Positions 32,602 to 40,947 of a stretch of 64,000 nucleotides of DNA are shown here, piece after piece. The notes beneath the pieces were generated by a model that saw nothing but the letters and a program-made list of their open reading frames with translations, did no database searches and was not told where the DNA came from. How positions within the stretch are numbered: position 1 is the stretch's first letter; every line of letters starts with the position of its first letter. The stretch is taken from the IMG/VR virus record IMGVR_UViG_3300043172_000799, positions 1-64,000 of that record; one strand, given 5' to 3'. This stretch comes from a virus. A program made the position numbers and the translations under genes.

Positions 32602-33228
32602 ATGAAAGAAAAAATAAAGGGATTTTTACCATGTTTTGATGGATTCTATAATTCAATGTTAGAATTTGACTATGATATGTGTATCTACAATATTGAAGAG
32701 GATAGGCAAGAAAAAGGAATTATACAAAAATTCGACAGTGATAAAATAGAAATAGACTATAAAAGTTACTGCAATGATATGTCTATTAATGCAGTACAGA
32801 CAATTGGCGAACCTCTGTTAGATATGAACTTGATTGTATCTGTTGAATTTGAGAATTTATATAGCCCTAGAGAATATAATTTTGAAACAGATTCTATAAA
32901 TTGTATTTATTCCATAACAGAAGAAAACAAGAAAAATATACTGGAATATATTAAAAATAATATAGATGAATTTGAAACGTATATAAAGGATAGATATACA
33001 AGTCGTTCCGGTTTTATGTCATTTTATTCTAATGATTTTAGACAATGGATAAAAGAATTTGAAAGCTGGAATATGGAAAAAATTGACCATAAATTCAGCT
33101 CAGTACTTGAATTCATACTTCTTAATGAAGAGGAACAATATTATTACTCTATGGAAATTTCAGAAAACTTTACAATCAGTAATTCTTGTGATCAGTATAT
33201 CACTAATTATGATGAGCTGTTAAAATAA
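32602..33228 (+). CDS. Hypothetical acidic island protein, 208 aa
   Basis: Not recognised. The N-terminal half looks beta-rich, the C-terminal half helical. Leader AAGGAAATAAATAAA. Follows the 248-residue gene after 13 bp. Confidence 0.6.
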   Translation: MKEKIKGFLPCFDGFYNSMLEFDYDMCIYNIEEDRQEKGIIQKFDSDKIEIDYKSYCNDMSINAVQTIGEPLLDMNLIVSVEFENLYSPREYNFETDSINCIYSITEENKKNILEYIKNNIDEFETYIKDRYTSRSGFMSFYSNDFRQWIKEFESWNMEKIDHKFSSVLEFILLNEEEQYYYSMEISENFTISNSCDQYITNYDELLK

Positions 33229-33246
33229 AAAAAGGAAGTAAGAAAA

Positions 33247-33429
33247 ATGAGTATAAAGGAATTACCAGGATACATTGAAAGTTATATTAAAAAATTACCT
33301 CCTTGTAAAAAATGCGGATGTTTATATCACTATGGATATAGAGATTTATTAAGTATTGAATCTACGGTGAAAATAAAATGTGATGCTTGCCAGCATGAGA
33401 GACTAGTTTTATTTTCAGATATTTTATAG
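33247..33429 (+). CDS. Zinc-ribbon island protein, 60 aa
   Basis: CKKCGC (about 20-25) and CDAC (about 47-50) form a likely zinc ribbon. AAGGAAGTAAGAAAA precedes the ATG. Function unknown. Confidence 0.65.
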   Translation: MSIKELPGYIESYIKKLPPCKKCGCLYHYGYRDLLSIESTVKIKCDACQHERLVLFSDIL

Positions 33430-33492
33430 TTTAATTTCTTTGTATTGACTCGTCACTGCATCGGAATTTTAAAGTGGTATGAATATATAAGA

Positions 33493-33570
33493 AACTTGAA
33501 AAGATTGAAATTCGGTTTTTTCAAGTTATTTTCAAAAATAATTATTATTTATATTGTTATTTTTGAAAAT
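33493..33570. promoter_or_regulatory. Two adjacent perfect hairpins
   Basis: AACTTGAAAA/TTTTCAAGTT (33493-33502, 33518-33527) is followed at once by ATTTTCAAAAATAA/TTATTTTTGAAAAT (33528-33541, 33557-33570), stems of 10 and 14 bp without mismatches. They fill the 170-bp gap before the gene at 33600. Terminator plus leader, or a small RNA. Confidence 0.75.
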
Positions 33571-33599
33571 AAGGTTTATCTTCTTATTAAGAGGTAATT

Positions 33600-33806
33600 A
33601 TGTTAAATAGTAAAATTATTGAATTGAAAAAATCAGTTTTGAAAACAATCTTAAGTTCTGAGAATTGCAATCATGAGCAAGCATTGAAAGCATTTTCAGA
33701 ATATTCTAAATTAGATGTATGCGAAGCTGAAAAAGAATTTCATCTTTACTATGTTAGACATAGTTCAAATTTAGGAATAGTTCCCAACTTAAGAAAGGTT
33801 GGTTAA
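33600..33806 (+). CDS. Hypothetical island protein, 68 aa
   Basis: Not recognised. Helical, with the segment HEQALKAFSEYSKLDVCEAE. AAGAGGTAATT precedes the ATG. Overlaps the next gene by 8 bp. Confidence 0.6.
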   Translation: MLNSKIIELKKSVLKTILSSENCNHEQALKAFSEYSKLDVCEAEKEFHLYYVRHSSNLGIVPNLRKVG

Positions 33807-34041
33807 AATGTCAATAACTGAAAAAGAAATTCACTGTCAGAAATTGGCACTGGAAGAGATTTCATGTCATAACGATAATAATGTTTTAATTATTGTACAA
33901 TATAATAATTATTGTATTCCGGTTACTTTCAGAAATATAATAAATGAATTTGAATTAAAATTTAATCGTGTTCCTACATATATTGAATTAATTAAAAAAT
34001 GTGAGAAGATATTAAATATTGATTTATATAAAATAGCATAA
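33799..34041 (+). CDS. Hypothetical island protein, 80 aa
   Basis: Not recognised. The frame opens with GTG/ATG near 33799-33808, behind AAGAAAGGTTGG. Soluble, beta-rich in the middle. Confidence 0.55.
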   Translation: MVKMSITEKEIHCQKLALEEISCHNDNNVLIIVQYNNYCIPVTFRNIINEFELKFNRVPTYIELIKKCEKILNIDLYKIA

Positions 34042-34061
34042 TACAAAAAAGTTGGTTAAAA

Positions 34062-34292
34062 ATGAAATATAATATAATCTTTAATAAGCAAGTAATCCCA
34101 TATAAAATTGTAATGAAATTAGTATATTTTAACAGATACTTTGATAAATTTTATTGTCATTCTTTTTTAGAAAATGGCTTTCGATTAAAAGAGGATTTAC
34201 TTTTCATACTTGAGACCACGGAACAATTAACAGATTTTACTAAAAAATTTGATTGCATTATACAGCAAAATAATATTATTATATTTGTATAG
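34062..34292 (+). CDS. Hypothetical island protein, 76 aa
   Basis: Not recognised. Phe-, Tyr- and Lys-rich, with hydrophobic C-terminal residues. Leader contains GTTGGTTAAA rather than the usual AAGGAAGT. Confidence 0.5.
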   Translation: MKYNIIFNKQVIPYKIVMKLVYFNRYFDKFYCHSFLENGFRLKEDLLFILETTEQLTDFTKKFDCIIQQNNIIIFV

Positions 34293-34305
34293 AGGGAAAA
34301 TAAAA

Positions 34306-34662
34306 ATGAAAAAAATCACTATTCTAACCTTGTTACTTTTGTTTCTGATCAGTTGTAAAAACATTACTTCATCAATTGAATATTATAAAATTCAGTTCAT
34401 AAATAATTCTGATTATAGTATCTATGTAGTAGAATTCGAAGGGGAAACATTTCCAGAATTTACAATTGAACCAAATTCAAAAATAACTGTTATTTCATTG
34501 TGTCCTCCGTATTATTTTAGTTATGCATATGATAATAAAACATATTATTATGATAGTTCTGACTATATGCCAATAGATGAAATTAGTATTATGTCTATTT
34601 TAAATGATAGTGTAATAGAATTTAGAAATATAATAAAAGAGGAGAAAATTAAAAATGGATGA
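34306..34662 (+). CDS. Phage-encoded lipoprotein, 118 aa
   Basis: Start at ATG 34306 behind AGAGGGAAAATAAAA; the frame opens earlier at 34249 but lacks a site. A type II signal peptide (MKKITILTLLLLFLISC) with lipobox L-I-S-C, C17. The mature domain is tyrosine-rich and beta-like. A surface or superinfection role is inference. Confidence 0.75.
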   Translation: MKKITILTLLLLFLISCKNITSSIEYYKIQFINNSDYSIYVVEFEGETFPEFTIEPNSKITVISLCPPYYFSYAYDNKTYYYDSSDYMPIDEISIMSILNDSVIEFRNIIKEEKIKNG

Positions 34663-34894
34663 ATTTATCAAAATTATTAATCAGTTAAGAAGGGCCAATA
34701 AAAATGATTGGTTTTATACTGATTATCAAACTAGCGGAAAAAAGATTGTAATAAAATGTTACAATACTTATCTACAGATTTTAAGGATTGATAATATCAA
34801 TTATGGCGGATTAATGGATATCTCTGTTAAAAAGTTCAACAGTGAATTGGAAAGTGTTTACAAAATTGCAGTAGGGGAAATTAACAATGGATAA
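34655..34894 (+). CDS. Hypothetical island protein, 79 aa
   Basis: Not recognised. A small soluble beta-rich sequence. Overlaps the lipoprotein gene by 8 bp and the next gene by 8 bp. Confidence 0.6.
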   Translation: MDEFIKIINQLRRANKNDWFYTDYQTSGKKIVIKCYNTYLQILRIDNINYGGLMDISVKKFNSELESVYKIAVGEINNG

Positions 34895-35021
34895 TTTGTA
34901 TTTGTGTTTTAATCCAAAATTTGACAATGATTTATTTAACGATTTAAATGAGGATTACAGGGAAAATGATAATTCTGAATTTGACAGTACGGAAGAAATT
35001 CCAGTTGAATTTGATTATTGA
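34887..35021 (+). CDS. Very acidic small protein, 44 aa
   Basis: A frame from ATG 34887 (AGGGGAAATTAACA upstream) to TGA 35021. Over a third of residues are Asp, Glu or Asn, ending PVEFDY. The charge would suit a DNA mimic or inhibitor; this is inference only. Confidence 0.5.
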   Translation: MDNLYLCFNPKFDNDLFNDLNEDYRENDNSEFDSTEEIPVEFDY

Positions 35022-35031
35022 CATTTTATAG

Positions 35032-35075
35032 GATATATAAATATAATGTTTGTATAAATATAATGTTTGTATATC
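35032..35075 (+). promoter_or_regulatory. Intergenic hairpin with internal 17-nt duplication
   Basis: The outer GATATA/TATATC arms enclose two copies of TATAAATATAATGTTTG. Same frame as the hairpin at 31001-31027; precedes the gene at 35109. Confidence 0.5.
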
Positions 35076-35108
35076 TTATTAAGATTTTAATATAAGGAAG
35101 TGGAAAAG

Positions 35109-36191
35109 ATGAAAAAAATTAATGGTTATTTTGAAAACAATATTGACATGAATTTGAATGATACTCTACAGAAATTAAAGAGTACTTTCTCTACTGAGAA
35201 TTTAAAAGAAATGTCATTTTGTTTTGATTCTGAATTTGACAATATGAAGGCAGTAATTGAAAATATTATTGACCAGATAGAAAACACGACAGAAATTGAA
35301 AAATTAGAAAAGTATAGAGAAATTTTCATTGATTCATTTACTGAAAAATTAAATGAATATCTGACAGGTTCATTTGAATATTACGAAACAGAAGATTGGG
35401 GAAGTGAATATTTTAATGAAATGCCTAATGATGAAATTCAAATAAAGGGCACTGATTATTATGGTGATAAAAAAGATATAAAAAACAATGTTATTTCTTT
35501 ACTTGAAAACTTATCTATAGGTATAATTGACTATATGGAATTCTCTTTTAATAATCCTGGCTTTGTTCATTTTAATCCTGAAAATGACATTTATTTCTCT
35601 CAGGGGAATTTGGGAGAATTTGAAACACAAATAGATGATGATATGTCAACAGAACTTAAAAAATTAAGTGATGAAGATAAGGAAGAAATAAAAAGCAATT
35701 TAGATTTTTATACATCGGATTTCGAATTATTTTATAGTAATGTAAGTTATGCTTATTATATTTATAGCATTTCATTCAATGATTTTTTCAGTAATGTATT
35801 AGATTGTATAGCTTTTGAAGACAATAAGGAAGAAATAGCCATTTTATATAATCTGTATAGAAGTGTAAAAAATGACTATGCCATAGAAACAGAAATAGCA
35901 AAAAAAATTATTGATTTATATTACTGTGAAGAAATAAGTAAAAGAGACTTTCAGAATATAATAAAAGAAAATGACTTTATTTTATCTGAAAATAAAAAAC
36001 AATATTGTAAAACTTCCAATAACAAAAAAATTGAAGCTGTTCTATTTACTACTAGATTAAAATTAGTTAATAGCTTTCCTTTTTATTTTGACTGTCATTA
36101 TATAAATAAGGAAAAAGAATTTAAAAGCTGGATGATAAAGGATAAAAAAGATTTTATCGACTATATTAAAATATTTAATGAATTGGATTAA
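35109..36191 (+). CDS. Hypothetical acidic island protein, 360 aa
   Basis: The largest island protein. ATG 35109 fits the island leader AAGGAAGTGGAAAAG; a GTG nine bases upstream is possible. Rich in Asp, Glu, Ile, Asn and Tyr; an N-terminal helical region is followed by mixed structure. No motif recognised. Ends at a strong terminator. Confidence 0.65.
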   Translation: MKKINGYFENNIDMNLNDTLQKLKSTFSTENLKEMSFCFDSEFDNMKAVIENIIDQIENTTEIEKLEKYREIFIDSFTEKLNEYLTGSFEYYETEDWGSEYFNEMPNDEIQIKGTDYYGDKKDIKNNVISLLENLSIGIIDYMEFSFNNPGFVHFNPENDIYFSQGNLGEFETQIDDDMSTELKKLSDEDKEEIKSNLDFYTSDFELFYSNVSYAYYIYSISFNDFFSNVLDCIAFEDNKEEIAILYNLYRSVKNDYAIETEIAKKIIDLYYCEEISKRDFQNIIKENDFILSENKKQYCKTSNNKKIEAVLFTTRLKLVNSFPFYFDCHYINKEKEFKSWMIKDKKDFIDYIKIFNELD

Positions 36192-36196
36192 AACTA

Positions 36197-36230
36197 AAAA
36201 GCACTAATCATATAAAATTAGTGCTTTTTT
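36197..36230 (+). terminator. Strong intrinsic terminator
   Basis: AAAAGCACTAAT (36197-36208) pairs with ATTAGTGCTTTT beginning at 36217 and is followed by further T residues. Six bases after the 360-residue gene. Confidence 0.88.
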
Positions 36231-36273
36231 TATTGACAGTAATTAAAAATAATGATTATTAAGGAAGGATAAA

Positions 36274-36747
36274 ATGAAAAGAATTAACGACAGATTGAAT
36301 TATTTGAATTCGGCTATTCAGAAAACTATGGATTTATATGACATGGGAAGTATAAACAATGAAACGTATAAAAAAGATATTGAACACTTAACAATCAGAA
36401 TAGATGAAATTGAATTCGGAAGTGGTAACAGATACAATAATTTATTTGACTGTTCAATAAATGACTTGATAGAATCTATCAAAACATTGGAAGAAATTGA
36501 AAGTAATCACGTTGAAAAGATAAGGCAATTAACAGAATTAGAAAAAACATATCTTCCACTTACTGAAGAAATAACAGAAAAATCAGATTGTATAGAAATT
36601 TCTTATGTTCCTAAGTTGGGAACAATTGAAATTTCAGATAATAATACAGACAATCACATAGGATTGACTCTTGAAGATATTCAGGAGATCGTACAGATTG
36701 CACGGGAAAGGAATTTCAAAATAGCAAATAGAATTGATTTAAAATAA
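36274..36747 (+). CDS. Coiled-coil island protein, 157 aa
   Basis: Long helical N-terminal part (LNYLNSAIQKTMDLYDMGSI...) and Glu-rich centre, then a short beta segment and C-terminal helix. AAGGAAGGATAAA precedes the ATG. Function unknown. Confidence 0.6.
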   Translation: MKRINDRLNYLNSAIQKTMDLYDMGSINNETYKKDIEHLTIRIDEIEFGSGNRYNNLFDCSINDLIESIKTLEEIESNHVEKIRQLTELEKTYLPLTEEITEKSDCIEISYVPKLGTIEISDNNTDNHIGLTLEDIQEIVQIARERNFKIANRIDLK

Positions 36748-36939
36748 CGTTTATTGATCTGTGTACTGCCTGTACTGCATTTTATAGTAATAGTGATATG
36801 TTGACATGTTTTATTAAATAAGATGCAATACAGCTCTTTTATATACAAAATAAATATTTTCTCATTATTTTAAAAATAAATTTGACTTTATAGAATTATG
36901 GAATTATCTTTGTTATATACCATAGGAAAGGATGAAATT

Positions 36940-37107
36940 ATGAATGATGTTAGAATGAACATAGCCAACGAAATTGACTTACTGACTAAAAAAGCTGAAA
37001 AAGAAAATGATCTGCATATGAAGACACTTATTAGAAAACAGATTAAAACATTATTTACTGCGCTTATGGAACTAAACAAAATTCAGGATGAAATAATCAA
37101 TATTTAA
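36940..37107 (+). CDS. Small helical island protein, 55 aa
   Basis: Start at ATG 36940 behind AGGAAAGGATGAAATT (the frame opens at 36898). A continuous amphipathic helix, MNDVRMNIANEIDLLTKKAE. Function unknown. Confidence 0.55.
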   Translation: MNDVRMNIANEIDLLTKKAEKENDLHMKTLIRKQIKTLFTALMELNKIQDEIINI

Positions 37108-37177
37108 ATAATCAGCTTATAGAATAAAGCAATATAATCAAATATTGCTGTATTTCATTAAACTTATTATAGGGGGA

Positions 37178-37360
37178 ATGATGAAACGAAAAATAAAGAA
37201 TCCAACAAAAAAGCAGATATTATCCAGAATTTGGTTAGATTCTGATGGTTACTGGTATAAGGCTGAAAATAAATCTAGATGTTCATGGCCTGCTTATTAT
37301 ATTGACGGCAGGCATGTATCTTGTAAATGGTTTAATAGTAGATTTTCAAAGAAAGGATAA
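37178..37360 (+). CDS. Basic island protein, 60 aa
   Basis: Start at ATG 37178 behind ATAGGGGGA. Lys/Arg-rich N-terminus, then Trp- and Cys-containing C-terminal part (SRCSWPAYYIDGRHVSCKWF). Function unknown. Confidence 0.55.
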   Translation: MMKRKIKNPTKKQILSRIWLDSDGYWYKAENKSRCSWPAYYIDGRHVSCKWFNSRFSKKG

Positions 37361-37365
37361 AAATT

Positions 37366-37596
37366 ATGATTAATGTAGTAGAAAAGTATGTAACTAATGA
37401 TAATACTTATTTTGACACAGAAGCAGAAGCAGAAGCATATATTGTTGATAGAGCCTGCTCAGAACTAAATGAGAAATTCAAAAAAATGGAAACCTATGAT
37501 TTAAAACATAGGGACCTATGTACTATAATTAGTGGTTTATATGGAAGTTATGAGAGGTTAGTAGAAACAAGGGATTTTTTAATTAAACTTTTGTGA
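37366..37596 (+). CDS. Hypothetical island protein, 76 aa
   Basis: Not recognised. Contains a Glu/Ala repeat (DTEAEAEAYIVDRACSEL). AAAGGATAAAAATT precedes the ATG. Last gene before the non-coding end of the island. Confidence 0.6.
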   Translation: MINVVEKYVTNDNTYFDTEAEAEAYIVDRACSELNEKFKKMETYDLKHRDLCTIISGLYGSYERLVETRDFLIKLL

Positions 37597-37663
37597 TATT
37601 GTAGAGAACGTAAATGGATTATACACAATACTGGATAAGATGTTATCAGCATACCCACCATAT

Positions 37664-37687
37664 AGCCTATACATTATTGTATAGGCT
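37664..37687 (+). terminator. Hairpin terminator after the island genes
   Basis: AGCCTATACA (37664-37673) pairs perfectly with TGTATAGGCT (37678-37687), 4-nt loop, followed by TTCC. Confidence 0.7.
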
Positions 37688-38284
37688 TTCCTATCTGCAT
37701 ACATTACACAGAATCAACGCAATACAATAATGGTATTAAATATCCAATACACATAGAAGATACACCACAGCTATTCTACAGAGCAATTAACACACATATA
37801 CAGATATACTTATAGTAACATATATTCTTTATCGTATTTATACGATAGATTATTATGTATTTTAGTTATTACATAATATGTGCACACATATGCACATAAC
37901 ATTAGTCCTATCATTTATATTACAGTAGTATACAGCTACTGTAACAGTTATACAGTATAGCTATAGTAAATTATATAATGTTTGTCTCTCCTGAATAAGA
38001 TTGAATAAAAGATAAAATGAATAGCTGAAATAGTTAATTGCTTGTAGTATAGCAAGTTAAAAGAATACAGCGCAGACAACAGACATTAATCCTATAGTTT
38101 ACATAGGTAAAGAATGACTTCAAAAGCAATTGATTGATCAATATTTATTTTTTATTTCAGCTTACATGTATACTGTACAACACACAGCATAGTACAACAC
38201 ACATTATTATATGTAAAATGAATTGATTAGAATAAATAATCGCTTGCTTTATACACTGCTTATACTAGTTTGATTGACGTAAGA

Positions 38285-38303
38285 TAGGCAAGGCTAAGTT
38301 AGG
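38285..38303. repeat. Right arm of the 19-nt inverted repeat
   Basis: TAGGCAAGGCTAAGTTAGG matches the reverse complement of 28042-28060 at 18 of 19 positions. Confidence 0.65.
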
Positions 38304-38483
38304 GTGCCCATTCCTAAGTTAGTTGCCCCTAACTAACTTCCTTGATATCAGACACGGGCAATTTTGTAAAAAATCACACCATTTTCATAGAATTCGCCCT
38401 TAGTTACATTTAAACCCCTAAGAAGGCACCCCCCATTTTTCCACAGCAAATAAGTTGTTCTCTGAATTTTTTCTAGAAAAGTC

Positions 38484-38512
38484 TTGACAAAACTCTCCTA
38501 TAGGGTTAGAAT
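38484..38512 (+). promoter_or_regulatory. Sigma70-type promoter
   Basis: TTGACA (38484-38489), 17-nt spacer, TAGAAT (38507-38512), 27 bp before ATG 38540. Starts the rightward group that ends at the terminator at 40830. Confidence 0.75.
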
Positions 38513-38539
38513 AGGTAATAAAACAAATTTGGAGGATAT

Positions 38540-38764
38540 ATGTTATTAGAAATTAGTAAGATGAGCATCGACCAGCTAAAGGCAGAAATACTTAACATTG
38601 AGGAAATGCCCTGCTCTGAAAGTTATTGTAGGTTTAATGATTGTGGGATGTGTATGCAAAAATACTGTACAATAGATTATGACTCCCAACAAGAAGCATG
38701 GGATAGATGTGAAGAACTGGAAGAAGAATTAAAAAGGAGGAACAACAGTGAAAATGCGAGTTAA
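38540..38764 (+). CDS. Hypothetical Cys-rich protein, 74 aa
   Basis: CSESYCRFNDCGMCMQKYC (about residues 25-43) is a compact cysteine cluster, followed by a helical acidic tail. GGAGGATAT precedes the ATG. Function unknown. Confidence 0.65.
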   Translation: MLLEISKMSIDQLKAEILNIEEMPCSESYCRFNDCGMCMQKYCTIDYDSQQEAWDRCEELEEELKRRNNSENAS

Positions 38765-39398
38765 AAAAGATTTAATGAAAATGGCTAAGAATGCCAGACA
38801 TGGGACAGTTAATGCCGACATGGTAAAGCTAGAAGGGAGGATCATAGAGGTGGAAGAATATTCACATCCTATATATGATTACAGGGGGGGTGGTTGGAGC
38901 TGGAAAAAAGAATGGCTAGAATCCTATGATTTCTCACATATCAGCACTGATACGTTGGTAAGGGAAAGACAGGATAATCTAATGGGTATAACCTGTGTAA
39001 ACCTATCTTGCTTCAGTGGATTCTGTCCTTTTGATAAAACAGATTTGTGTGACACTTCGACAGAAGCAGATGAAGAAAGAATCAAGCTTGTTAAAGAAGA
39101 ATTAGAAAGGAGAGAAACAATGGAATGGAAGCCAGTAAGAGGTGAAAGGGTACTAATAGGAGATTCGGAAAATGACATTAAAGAAGAAGCTATATTTTTA
39201 GCTAAAATTGAAGGCGCAAAGTATCCAGTAATAGTTGTTGATGGTTACTATGAGGAAGAGTTTGAAAATGGAGAGGAGTTTGATATTGATATGTTCAAAT
39301 GTATAAAACAAATTCCTAAGAAAACAGAGCTTACATTGCAGGAGATAGCTGATAAGTTCGGAATGGCAGTATCAGATATAAGGATTAAAGATGCCTAA
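38748..39398 (+). CDS. Hypothetical protein, 216 aa
   Basis: Starts with GTG 38748 behind AAAAGGAGGAACAACA. The middle has a Cys cluster similar to its upstream neighbour (CVNLSCFSGFCPF), suggesting partial duplication. The C-terminal LTLQEIADKFGMAVSDIRIK looks like a helix-turn-helix. Overlaps its neighbours on both sides. Confidence 0.65.
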   Translation: MKMRVKKDLMKMAKNARHGTVNADMVKLEGRIIEVEEYSHPIYDYRGGGWSWKKEWLESYDFSHISTDTLVRERQDNLMGITCVNLSCFSGFCPFDKTDLCDTSTEADEERIKLVKEELERRETMEWKPVRGERVLIGDSENDIKEEAIFLAKIEGAKYPVIVVDGYYEEEFENGEEFDIDMFKCIKQIPKKTELTLQEIADKFGMAVSDIRIKDA

Positions 39399-39555
39399 TA
39401 TAAAATGTTTAGATAATGATTGCCAGAATTGCAATTCTTATTTCAGTAGGCATGGGTGGTTTGATCATCCCAAATATAAATGTAGAGTTATTGAATTTAC
39501 TTGTGTCTACAATGGAACCAGCACATTCAATGAAAATTGGGAAAAATTGGAATGA
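39391..39555 (+). CDS. Hypothetical Cys-rich protein, 54 aa
   Basis: A frame from ATG 39391 to TGA 39555. Cysteines at 6, 11, 14, 31 and 38 (CLDNDCQNCNSYF) probably bind zinc. Overlaps the previous gene by 8 bp. Confidence 0.6.
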   Translation: MPNIKCLDNDCQNCNSYFSRHGWFDHPKYKCRVIEFTCVYNGTSTFNENWEKLE

Positions 39556-39595
39556 TTTAACAAATAATATTCATGTATTAAGGTGGTAGTGATAA

Positions 39596-39790
39596 ATGAT
39601 GAAACTAAAAAAGAAGCCAAATATATCGTATATAACAATACAGATAACAGAAAATAAGGACGGAAGTAGTACCTTTAATATCCATGAACTAATTCCTAAA
39701 AAAGCATTGACTTCATTGACTTCATTAACTAAAGTTCTTAATGCTAAAATAAGTGATTCGTTGAGAAAAGTAGGAGCAGAGGAGGAATAG
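39596..39790 (+). CDS. Hypothetical protein, 64 aa
   Basis: Not recognised. Basic N-terminus, soluble, Ser/Thr-rich. AAGGTGGTAGTGATAA precedes the ATG. Confidence 0.6.
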   Translation: MMKLKKKPNISYITIQITENKDGSSTFNIHELIPKKALTSLTSLTKVLNAKISDSLRKVGAEEE

Positions 39791-39792
39791 TT

Positions 39793-40125
39793 TTGGGTAT
39801 AGGTTTAATAAAGATAAAAGACAAGTATTTTGAGTGGTCTACTATTGTAGATGCTCCAGTAACACTTTCTATGTCTCTCAGAGAGTTGAAAGCTTACACT
39901 AAATCAGAATATGGCAAATCAGGAATGAATGAACTAGAGGAAAGAATACACCGTTGTGAAATGTACGGGACATCATTTATGGGTGGTGGGAATGTTGAAG
40001 ATATAGTTTCTAGAAATAGAGCAGGATTTGAAGAGGCATGCCTTACTATGGATGAAATCTATAATATCTATCGGAATAAAAAGAATTATAACCGTGTTTT
40101 TAAGGACAAGAAAAATGGAAAATGA
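39793..40125 (+). CDS. Hypothetical protein, 110 aa
   Basis: Starts with TTG 39793 behind GAGGAGGAATAG. Not recognised; helical, with a basic C-terminus. Overlaps the next gene by 11 bp. Confidence 0.6.
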   Translation: MGIGLIKIKDKYFEWSTIVDAPVTLSMSLRELKAYTKSEYGKSGMNELEERIHRCEMYGTSFMGGGNVEDIVSRNRAGFEEACLTMDEIYNIYRNKKNYNRVFKDKKNGK

Positions 40126-40309
40126 AGAGAAATTCTTTTGTTGGGGTTGTGGTAAGGTAGAAATCCCTGAGCCTGTATCTTGCTGTTCTGGTCATGAATG
40201 TGGTTGTATGGGTCAACCTATTGATCCTCCTTTCTGTTCTGATGAATGTCAAAGAGAATGGAGTAGTAACCGGAAAAGCGTAACAATTCCATTTGAGGAA
40301 TTAAATTAA
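40115..40309 (+). CDS. Zinc-binding protein, 64 aa
   Basis: Start at ATG 40115 (AAGGACAAGAAAA upstream); the earlier part of the open frame overlaps the previous gene. CWGCGK, CCSGHECGC and CSDEC form one or two zinc sites. Function unknown. Confidence 0.6.
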   Translation: MENEEKFFCWGCGKVEIPEPVSCCSGHECGCMGQPIDPPFCSDECQREWSSNRKSVTIPFEELN

Positions 40310-40322
40310 GGGAGATGAAAAT

Positions 40323-40517
40323 ATGGTAAACCATTTTATTGAGAATGTCATGATAAGAGATTGCATCATAAACATGTTGTCAAGTCCCCCGTATCCTTTT
40401 GATCAATATGAAATCGACGACTTAGAAGAAGTTTTAAAAAAATATGAAAATGTTGTTGATGAAAGTATTAAAATGGCTGGAGCTATGGATATTTTAATTA
40501 AAGGGGAGAACCCCTAA
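40323..40517 (+). CDS. Hypothetical protein, 64 aa
   Basis: Not recognised. Acidic, helical. AGGGAGATGAAAAT precedes the ATG. Confidence 0.6.
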   Translation: MVNHFIENVMIRDCIINMLSSPPYPFDQYEIDDLEEVLKKYENVVDESIKMAGAMDILIKGENP

Positions 40518-40537
40518 TTGGGAGGCAGAGGAGGGGG

Positions 40538-40825
40538 GTGATAATAGCAATTGATTATGATGGAACAATTACAGCAGATCTTGGAATGTTTATCCAGATC
40601 ATAAACCTTATGAAAGAATCTGGCCATACACCAATAGTGGTGACGATGAAACATAAGCATGAAGAGGACAGTGTTTTAAATAATATGGTTTCTAAATTAG
40701 GGAACGACACTTCAGTTTATTACACCGGCAGAAAAGCAAAGAAAGACTTCATGCTTAATTTAGGAATTAAAGTTGATATCTGGATAGATGATAATCCTCA
40801 TTGGATACTAGAGGATTCTAAATAA
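40538..40825 (+). CDS. Small HAD-superfamily protein, 95 aa
   Basis: MIIAIDYDGTIT carries the HAD motif I DxD, and VDIWIDDNPHW the motif IV DD; the TMK...K segment may serve motifs II/III. At 95 residues it is close to the smallest capless HADs. Phage HAD proteins are often nucleotidases or polynucleotide phosphatases; substrate unknown. GTG start behind AGGAGGG. Confidence 0.75.
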   Translation: MIIAIDYDGTITADLGMFIQIINLMKESGHTPIVVTMKHKHEEDSVLNNMVSKLGNDTSVYYTGRKAKKDFMLNLGIKVDIWIDDNPHWILEDSK

Positions 40826-40829
40826 AACA

Positions 40830-40855
40830 AAACCCTATATAGATATAGGGTTTTT
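40830..40855 (+). terminator. Intrinsic terminator after the HAD gene
   Basis: AAACCCTATA (40830-40839) pairs with TATAGGGTTT (40844-40853), followed by more T residues. It also faces the leftward cluster ending at 40948. Confidence 0.85.
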
Positions 40856-40947
40856 CTTACTTCACTTCTTTGGATTAAGCCATGTCAATATTATATTACT
40901 GATATACTGTGATATCCTGTACTCTACCCATGAAGGTGATCGTTTTT

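Larger units (their letters stand above)
37597..38483. other. Hairpin-rich non-coding end of the island
   Basis: About 890 bp without a supported gene. Very A+T rich, with many TATAC/GTATA and TACAG/CTGTA half sites and stems such as CAGTAG...CTACTG (near 37925) and TATCGTAT...ATACGATA (near 37835). The right arm of the island inverted repeat (38285-38303) lies here. Could be a replication origin, a small-RNA region or a recombination border; nothing decides. Confidence 0.6.
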
